From: Actinomycetes bacterium
GTDB taxonomy: Bacteria; Actinomycetota; Actinomycetes; JAHEKZ01
NCBI GenBank assembly: GCA_027117675.1
Contig: JAJAYM010000086.1
Location: forward strand, 1-11,074
Direction of reading: 5' to 3'
Length of the DNA: 11,074 nucleotides
Of the stretch, positions 7,965-11,074 are shown in pieces; the stretch's first letter is position 1, and the number at the start of each line of letters is the position of its first letter. A program made the position numbers and the translations under genes. The notes below the pieces were generated by a model. It worked only from the letters and a program-made list of their open reading frames with translations, was not told where the DNA came from and searched no databases.

Positions 7965-8395
7965 GTCGCCGAGCCGCTCTGCCGGGCGCCAACGAGCTCT
8001 TCCGCACGACGTCATCGTCGGCAGCGCTGGCCGACGTGGCTGAGGTAGACCCTCAGAGTCCACAGGCTCAGTCCCCAGGGGGGGATAAACCGTCAACCTC
8101 AGGTAAAGCGTTAACTCAGACCTCGGTGAATGGAGGTCGAACGGCTCATGCGGGGGACCGCCACAGCGGACCATCCGGCTGGCAGCGCCACGACGAGAAG
8201 ATCACCGTCTACTTGTCCTCGGACGAGTTGGTCGCCCTCGACGAAGCCAAGGCCACGCTCTACCGCGATCAAGGGATCAAGGTGGACCGCGGCCGAATCG
8301 TGCGTGAGGCCGTCGCTGTTGTCGTCGCCGACCTCAAGGCCAAGGGTGAGGCCAGCATCGTGGCCCGCCGGCTGCGTGAAGGGCTCGACCGCTAG
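7961..8395 (+). CDS. Ribbon-helix-helix-type protein, candidate ParA partner
   Basis: 144 residues in three parts. Residues 1-15 are a basic-amphipathic motif (MSRRAALPGANELFR). Residues about 16-76 are low complexity and rich in Ser, Gln, Gly and Thr, and look disordered. Residues about 78-140 look like a ribbon-helix-helix DNA-binding domain: strand KITVYLS (80-86), helix DELVALDEAKATLY (88-101), a short turn with VDRGR, and helix IVREAVAVVVADL (113-125). A basic C-terminal helix follows. The gene starts inside the parA stop (GTGA), so the two are translationally coupled and probably work together, as small DNA-binding partners do in plasmid ParA systems. A homologue at this position is, to my recollection, present in Streptomyces and not obvious in M. 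tuberculosis. The function is inference. A run of seven G (8078-8084) lies in the linker. Confidence 0.85.
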   Translation: MSRRAALPGANELFRTTSSSAALADVAEVDPQSPQAQSPGGDKPSTSGKALTQTSVNGGRTAHAGDRHSGPSGWQRHDEKITVYLSSDELVALDEAKATLYRDQGIKVDRGRIVREAVAVVVADLKAKGEASIVARRLREGLDR

Positions 8396-8398
8396 CGT
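8393..8398 (+). promoter_or_regulatory. Candidate -10 element formed by the upstream stop codon, leaderless scpA start
   Basis: TAGCGT begins with the TAG stop (8393-8395) of the ribbon-helix-helix gene and ends 6 nt before the GTG start of scpA (8405). This is the same geometry as at xerD and at the chorismate mutase gene. There is no Shine-Dalgarno sequence in the 9-nt gap. A clear -35 box was not found, so the promoter is tentative. Confidence 0.4.
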
Positions 8399-8404
8399 TC
8401 GGCC

Positions 8405-9277
8405 GTGACCTCGACCACGACGGACGTCCCGGAGCCGGCCAGTGCCAGCGGCTTCCACGTCCGACTTGACGTCTTTGAGGGACCGTTCGACCTGCTCCTC
8501 GGACTGATCGCCAAGCACAAGCTCGACGTCACCGAAGTGGCGCTCGGCGTCGTCACCGACGAGTTCATCACCTTCATCAAGGCCGCCGGCGAGGAGTGGG
8601 ACCTCGAGCAGACCACCCACTTTCTCGTCGTGGCTGCCACGCTTTTGGACCTCAAGACCGCTCGACTCTTGCCGTCAGCGGAGGTCGAGGACGAAGACGA
8701 CCTGGCGCTCTTGGAAGCCAGAGACCTGCTGTTTGCCCGACTTCTGCAGTACCGGGCGTACAAAACTGCTGCCGCTGAGCTGGCCAAGATCATGGCTGTT
8801 GCCAGCCGCAGCCACCCGCGCGCAGTCGGTCTTGAGCCACAGTTCGCCGCATTGTTGCCCGAGGTGCTGCTCGGTGTTGGGGTTGACGGTCTCGCAGCCT
8901 TGGCGGCCAAAGCGCTTGCCCCCAAGGTTGTGCCTGAGGTGGCCATTGGGCACATGCACGCACCGCCGGTCAGCGTCAAAGAGCAGGCGGCTCTTCTCGT
9001 GGACCGGTTGCGCCGGGTGCGTACGGCCAGTTTCCGCGGGTTGGTCGGGGACGCGGCTGACACGATGACCGTCATCGCGCGGTTCCTCGCACTTCTGGAG
9101 CTTTTCCGTGAGGGTGCTGTCGCCTTCGACCAGGTAGAGCCGCTCGCCGAGCTGACGGTGCGTTGGACGGGAGCCGATGAGGGCGACCTTGATGTTCATG
9201 ACGAGTTCGATGACACGATCGATGACGAGACAGCAGCCGCACCAGCCGGCGATCCGACAGTGAGTGAGGAAGCGTGA
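8405..9277 (+). CDS. scpA: ScpA, kleisin subunit of the SMC-ScpAB condensin
   Basis: 290 residues. ScpA bridges the SMC heads and binds ScpB, helping to compact and separate the chromosome. The N-terminal signature FEGPFDLLLGLI (24-35) is clear, followed by KHKLDVTEV and the helical block FLVVAATLLDLKTARLLP (73-90), which contacts the SMC neck. The C-terminal winged-helix region, about 190-255, ends in LTVRW. An acidic tail (257-290, DEGDLDVHDEFDD and more) extends beyond the domain. The GTG start has no ribosome binding site but an optimally placed TAnnnT, so leaderless translation is possible alongside readthrough from parA. The stop overlaps the scpB start as GTGA (9274-9277). Residues 1-16 are Thr/Ser/Pro-rich and probably flexible. 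Confidence 0.93.
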   Translation: MTSTTTDVPEPASASGFHVRLDVFEGPFDLLLGLIAKHKLDVTEVALGVVTDEFITFIKAAGEEWDLEQTTHFLVVAATLLDLKTARLLPSAEVEDEDDLALLEARDLLFARLLQYRAYKTAAAELAKIMAVASRSHPRAVGLEPQFAALLPEVLLGVGVDGLAALAAKALAPKVVPEVAIGHMHAPPVSVKEQAALLVDRLRRVRTASFRGLVGDAADTMTVIARFLALLELFREGAVAFDQVEPLAELTVRWTGADEGDLDVHDEFDDTIDDETAAAPAGDPTVSEEA

Positions 9278-9936
9278 CTGACGAGGCCGTGAGTGAAGAG
9301 GCAACGTACGACGACAGCGACCTGGAGGAAGTGCCGCAGTCGGAGGGAGGAGCAGCTCTCACCGAGTCGGGAGTTGAGGCCGACGAGGGATCAATCGGTG
9401 AACTCGACCTGCCTCCTGCCATCGAGGCGGTACTCATGGTGGTCGACGAGCCGGTCGCCACTGTGACCTTGGCGCAGGTGCTTCAGCGGCCAGAAGCCGA
9501 CGTCGCCGCAGCCTGCGAGCAGCTGGCAGGGGAGTACGTCGACCAGAGCCGAGGATTCGTGCTGCGCGAAATCGCAGGGGGATGGCGGTACTACAGCAGC
9601 CCGCTTTACGACGAGGTCGTTCAACGGTTCGTTCTCGATGGCCAACGGGCGCGGCTCACGCAGGCGGCGTTAGAGACCCTCGCGGTCGTGGCGTATCGCC
9701 AACCGGTGTCTCGATCTCGGATCTCCGCCGTGCGCGGGGTCAATGTCGACGGCGTGATCCGTACTCTGCTCACTCGCGGTCTGGTCGAGGAGTGTGGGAC
9801 CGACGGTAAGTCGGGAGCCCACCTATACCAGACCACCGGCTACTTCTTGGAACGTCTGGGTGCCGCATCGCTGGCCGACCTGCCAGAGCTTGCGCCATAC
9901 CTTCCCGATCTTGAGACGCTTGAGGCCGAGTTGTGA
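9274..9936 (+). CDS. scpB: ScpB, winged-helix subunit of the SMC-ScpAB condensin
   Basis: 220 residues. ScpB binds ScpA as a dimer and stabilises the SMC complex. After an acidic, probably disordered N-terminus (1-44, many Asp/Glu) the family core starts at LPPAIEAVLMVVDEP (46-60). The motifs RGFVLREIAGGWRYYSS (93-109), LTQAALETLAVVAYRQPVSR (128-147) and IRGV-type SAVRGVNVDGVIRTL (151-165) mark the two winged-helix domains. Family members often end near GLE or the FGL region; here the protein ends in an extra Leu/Asp/Glu segment (about 198-220). The start is inside the scpA stop, and GTG 9289 is an alternative. Its own stop overlaps rluB as GTGA (9933-9936), so scpA, scpB and rluB are coupled. 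Confidence 0.93.
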   Translation: MTDEAVSEEATYDDSDLEEVPQSEGGAALTESGVEADEGSIGELDLPPAIEAVLMVVDEPVATVTLAQVLQRPEADVAAACEQLAGEYVDQSRGFVLREIAGGWRYYSSPLYDEVVQRFVLDGQRARLTQAALETLAVVAYRQPVSRSRISAVRGVNVDGVIRTLLTRGLVEECGTDGKSGAHLYQTTGYFLERLGAASLADLPELAPYLPDLETLEAEL

Positions 9937-10694
9937 CTAAATCTCAATCTGAGGGTTTGCTTCCAGGAATCCGGTTGCAGAAGGTGTTGGCGGCAGCCGG
10001 CGTGGCCAGTCGGCGAGCAGCCGAGGAACTGATTGCCACCGGGAGAGTGAGCGTCGACGGTGCGGTCGTGCGCGTGCAAGGGGTGCGGATTGACCCGGCC
10101 AGGGCCGTGGTTCGCGTTGATGGAGAGCGGATCCCGGTCGCGCCAGGACAGGTCTACCTCGCCCTGAACAAGCTAGAGGGCACGGTCAGCACGATGAACG
10201 ACCCGGAGGGCCGCCCGAGCATCGGTGACATGGTCGCCGATCGCAACGAGCGTCTCTTCCACATCGGCCGACTCGACATCGAGACAGAAGGGCTGATCCT
10301 GATGACGAACGATGGTGAGGCGGCCCATCGTCTCGCGCACCCGTCGTTCGGTGTCCCCAAGCTCTACCGAGCCGTCGTGACCGGGCCGGTGCCTAAGGAC
10401 ATCGGTCGACGACTGCGGGCCGGCGTCGAGCTAGACGACGGAATGGTCACTGTCGACGACTTTCGAGTCATCGATCAGGTGGGCAAGGAAGCCCAGATCG
10501 AGCTCACCATCCACGTCGGACGTAACCGGGTGGTGCGGCGGCTGATGGCCGAAGTGGGTCTGCCGGTGCGGCGTCTCGTACGTCTCCAGTTCGGGCCGAT
10601 TCGGCTCGGCAGGCTGCACCCCGGAGGTGTGCGCCTGCTTAACCAGCACGAGCAGGGTGCACTTCTCGATCTTATCGATTTATTGCCAAACTGA
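9933..10694 (+). CDS. rluB: Ribosomal large-subunit pseudouridine synthase, RsuA/RluB family
   Basis: 253 residues, standard for the family. It isomerises a uridine of 23S rRNA (position 2605, E. coli numbering, in RluB) to pseudouridine. The N-terminal S4 RNA-binding domain (14-60) reads RLQKVLAAAGVASRRAAEEL. The catalytic domain carries the nucleophile Asp115 in GRLDIETEGLIL, with MTNDGE following and LNKLEGTVSTMNDPEGRP (78-95) before it. Further blocks are KLYRAVV and the GRNRVVRRLMAEVGLPVRRLVR region that lines the active site. RsuA (16S) and RluB/E/F share the fold; the genomic position after scpB supports RluB. It is the last gene of the parA operon by overlap and spacing. The last codons run into a region of lower GC. 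Confidence 0.92.
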   Translation: MTKSQSEGLLPGIRLQKVLAAAGVASRRAAEELIATGRVSVDGAVVRVQGVRIDPARAVVRVDGERIPVAPGQVYLALNKLEGTVSTMNDPEGRPSIGDMVADRNERLFHIGRLDIETEGLILMTNDGEAAHRLAHPSFGVPKLYRAVVTGPVPKDIGRRLRAGVELDDGMVTVDDFRVIDQVGKEAQIELTIHVGRNRVVRRLMAEVGLPVRRLVRLQFGPIRLGRLHPGGVRLLNQHEQGALLDLIDLLPN

Positions 10695-10983
10695 TAGATC
10701 GATCGCTCATTAACTAGCCATTTGTCGGCCCGAATGGCGAGGGACAATTTGTCGACACAGCTCTTGGATTTGCGTTGGTGAAAATCTCGACACTTGTCTC
10801 AACTCGGGAGGCTGATCTGGAGCGATACGTCCTCAGGGTCGGAGATCATCCGTACAATGTCGATTAGTCGGCCGGCATTCGAGCGGCTGGCGGACGCACG
10901 GGCAGGGCCAGTCAGTAACTCGATAAGTCGATAAGCCGCCGTGTCGGAGACTCGCTTGGTCGAGAGAACGCTAGGGTGACCCA
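10695..10983. other. 289-bp gene-free region between rluB and the chorismate mutase gene
   Basis: No coding frame with recognisable features was found. The first 65 bp are clearly richer in A and T than the genes around. The region holds several short repeated words: TTGTC at 10722-10726, GACAA at 10743-10747 and TTGTC at 10749-10753 (the last two form an 11-bp dyad), and TTGTC again at 10794-10798. There is also a tandem CGATAAG pair at 10921-10927 and 10929-10935. A hairpin could form at the rluB end (10667-10672 with 10696-10701), but it has no T-tract. No tRNA-like fold was found. Confidence 0.6.
10972..10977 (+). promoter_or_regulatory. Candidate -10 element of a leaderless chorismate mutase promoter
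   Basis: TAGGGT ends exactly 6 nt before the GTG at 10984, matching the xerD arrangement base for base in the hexamer and spacing. No ribosome binding site precedes the start. It supports GTG 10984 over ATG 10987 as the first codon. I could not assign a good -35. Confidence 0.5.
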
Positions 10984-11074
10984 GTGATGCGAGCACTCCG
11001 AGGGGCGACCCAGTTGACGGCCGACGACCCGGCCGAGATGACCGAAGCAGTGGTCGAGCTGGTCTCCGCCATCC
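10984..11074 (+). CDS. aroH: Chorismate mutase, AroH type (5' end only, cut by window edge)
   Basis: About 30 residues are visible, MRALRGATQLTADDPAEM then TEAVVELVSAI. The opening R(A/G)(L/I)RGATQ, then an acidic DDPAEM segment and a Leu-rich helix, is the signature start of the monofunctional AroH-class chorismate mutase, a small trimeric enzyme of about 120 residues that turns chorismate into prephenate. Arg and the GAT segment near the N-terminus belong to the active site in the Bacillus subtilis protein. The GTG at 10984 precedes an ATG at 10987; both are in frame. The promoter spacing favours the GTG. The gene appears to start its own transcription unit, and tyrA, cmk and der would be expected further on by analogy to other actinobacteria. 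Confidence 0.8.
   Translation, partial: MMRALRGATQLTADDPAEMTEAVVELVSAI

Noticed and set aside
10667..10701. Rho-independent terminator at the end of rluB
   Set aside because: The stem is only 6 bp plus 3 bp with a bulge, has a long loop, spans the stop codon and lacks a T-tract. It is mentioned only as part of the spacer.
10860..10900. tRNA T-loop-like word GCATTCGAGC
   Set aside because: The flanking bases do not form a 5-bp T-stem, and no acceptor or anticodon arms could be found.
10799..10996. Minus-strand 65-codon frame with a GTG start in the gap before the chorismate mutase gene
   Set aside because: The frame overlaps the chorismate mutase start, has no ribosome binding site or recognisable family, and its third-position GC is lower than that of real genes here. 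A degraded gene remnant cannot be excluded.

Overview
The window looks like a chromosomal housekeeping region from a high-GC actinobacterium (Actinomycetota), not an accessory island. The evidence is high-GC codon use, dominant GTG starts, and a gene order matching the conserved neighbourhood known from Mycobacterium tuberculosis (pyrG, Nudix hydrolase, xerD, then parA, scpA, scpB, rluB) and from Streptomyces, where ald lies in the same cluster. The order with ald between the Nudix gene and xerD, and with a small DNA-binding-type gene between parA and scpA, is closer to Streptomyces and relatives than to mycobacteria. I cannot name a genus from sequence alone.

Layout, all genes on the + strand. 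(1) 1-117: C-terminal tail of an upstream gene. It overlaps by 4 bp (GTGA) a 722-residue membrane protein (114-2282) with a signal peptide, an extracytoplasmic alkaline-phosphatase-like domain and about ten membrane helices. (2) 2281-2295 is a perfect dyad in the gap before pyrG, CTP synthase (2355-4052), followed closely by a Nudix hydrolase (4061-4711). (3) 4712-4824 is an intergenic region with a CRP-type palindrome just ahead of ald, alanine dehydrogenase (4825-5940). The ald gene ends at a strong hairpin terminator. (4) xerD (6019-6966) appears to be transcribed leaderlessly. (5) A promoter-like pair lies ahead of parA (7095-7964), which overlaps a small ribbon-helix-helix-type gene (7961-8395). 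Then come scpA, scpB and rluB (8405-10694), joined by 4-bp overlaps. (6) A 289-bp gene-free, locally AT-richer region precedes the truncated start of an AroH-type chorismate mutase (10984 to the window end).

Functionally the second half is a chromosome-maintenance cluster: XerD (dimer resolution), a ParA-like ATPase with a candidate DNA-binding partner, and the ScpA/ScpB subunits of the SMC condensin, with the pseudouridine synthase RluB carried along. The first half is nucleotide and amino-acid metabolism (CTP synthesis, nucleoside-diphosphate sugar hydrolysis, alanine/pyruvate interconversion) next to a cell-envelope-type membrane protein.

The most interesting points are: a recurring TAGnGT-N6-start-codon arrangement (xerD, scpA, chorismate mutase) implying leaderless promoters, one of them built on the stop codon of the preceding gene; the orphan ParA/ribbon-helix-helix pair fused to the condensin operon; and two well-formed dyads upstream of pyrG and ald. 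I see no mobile element, CRISPR array or RNA gene.
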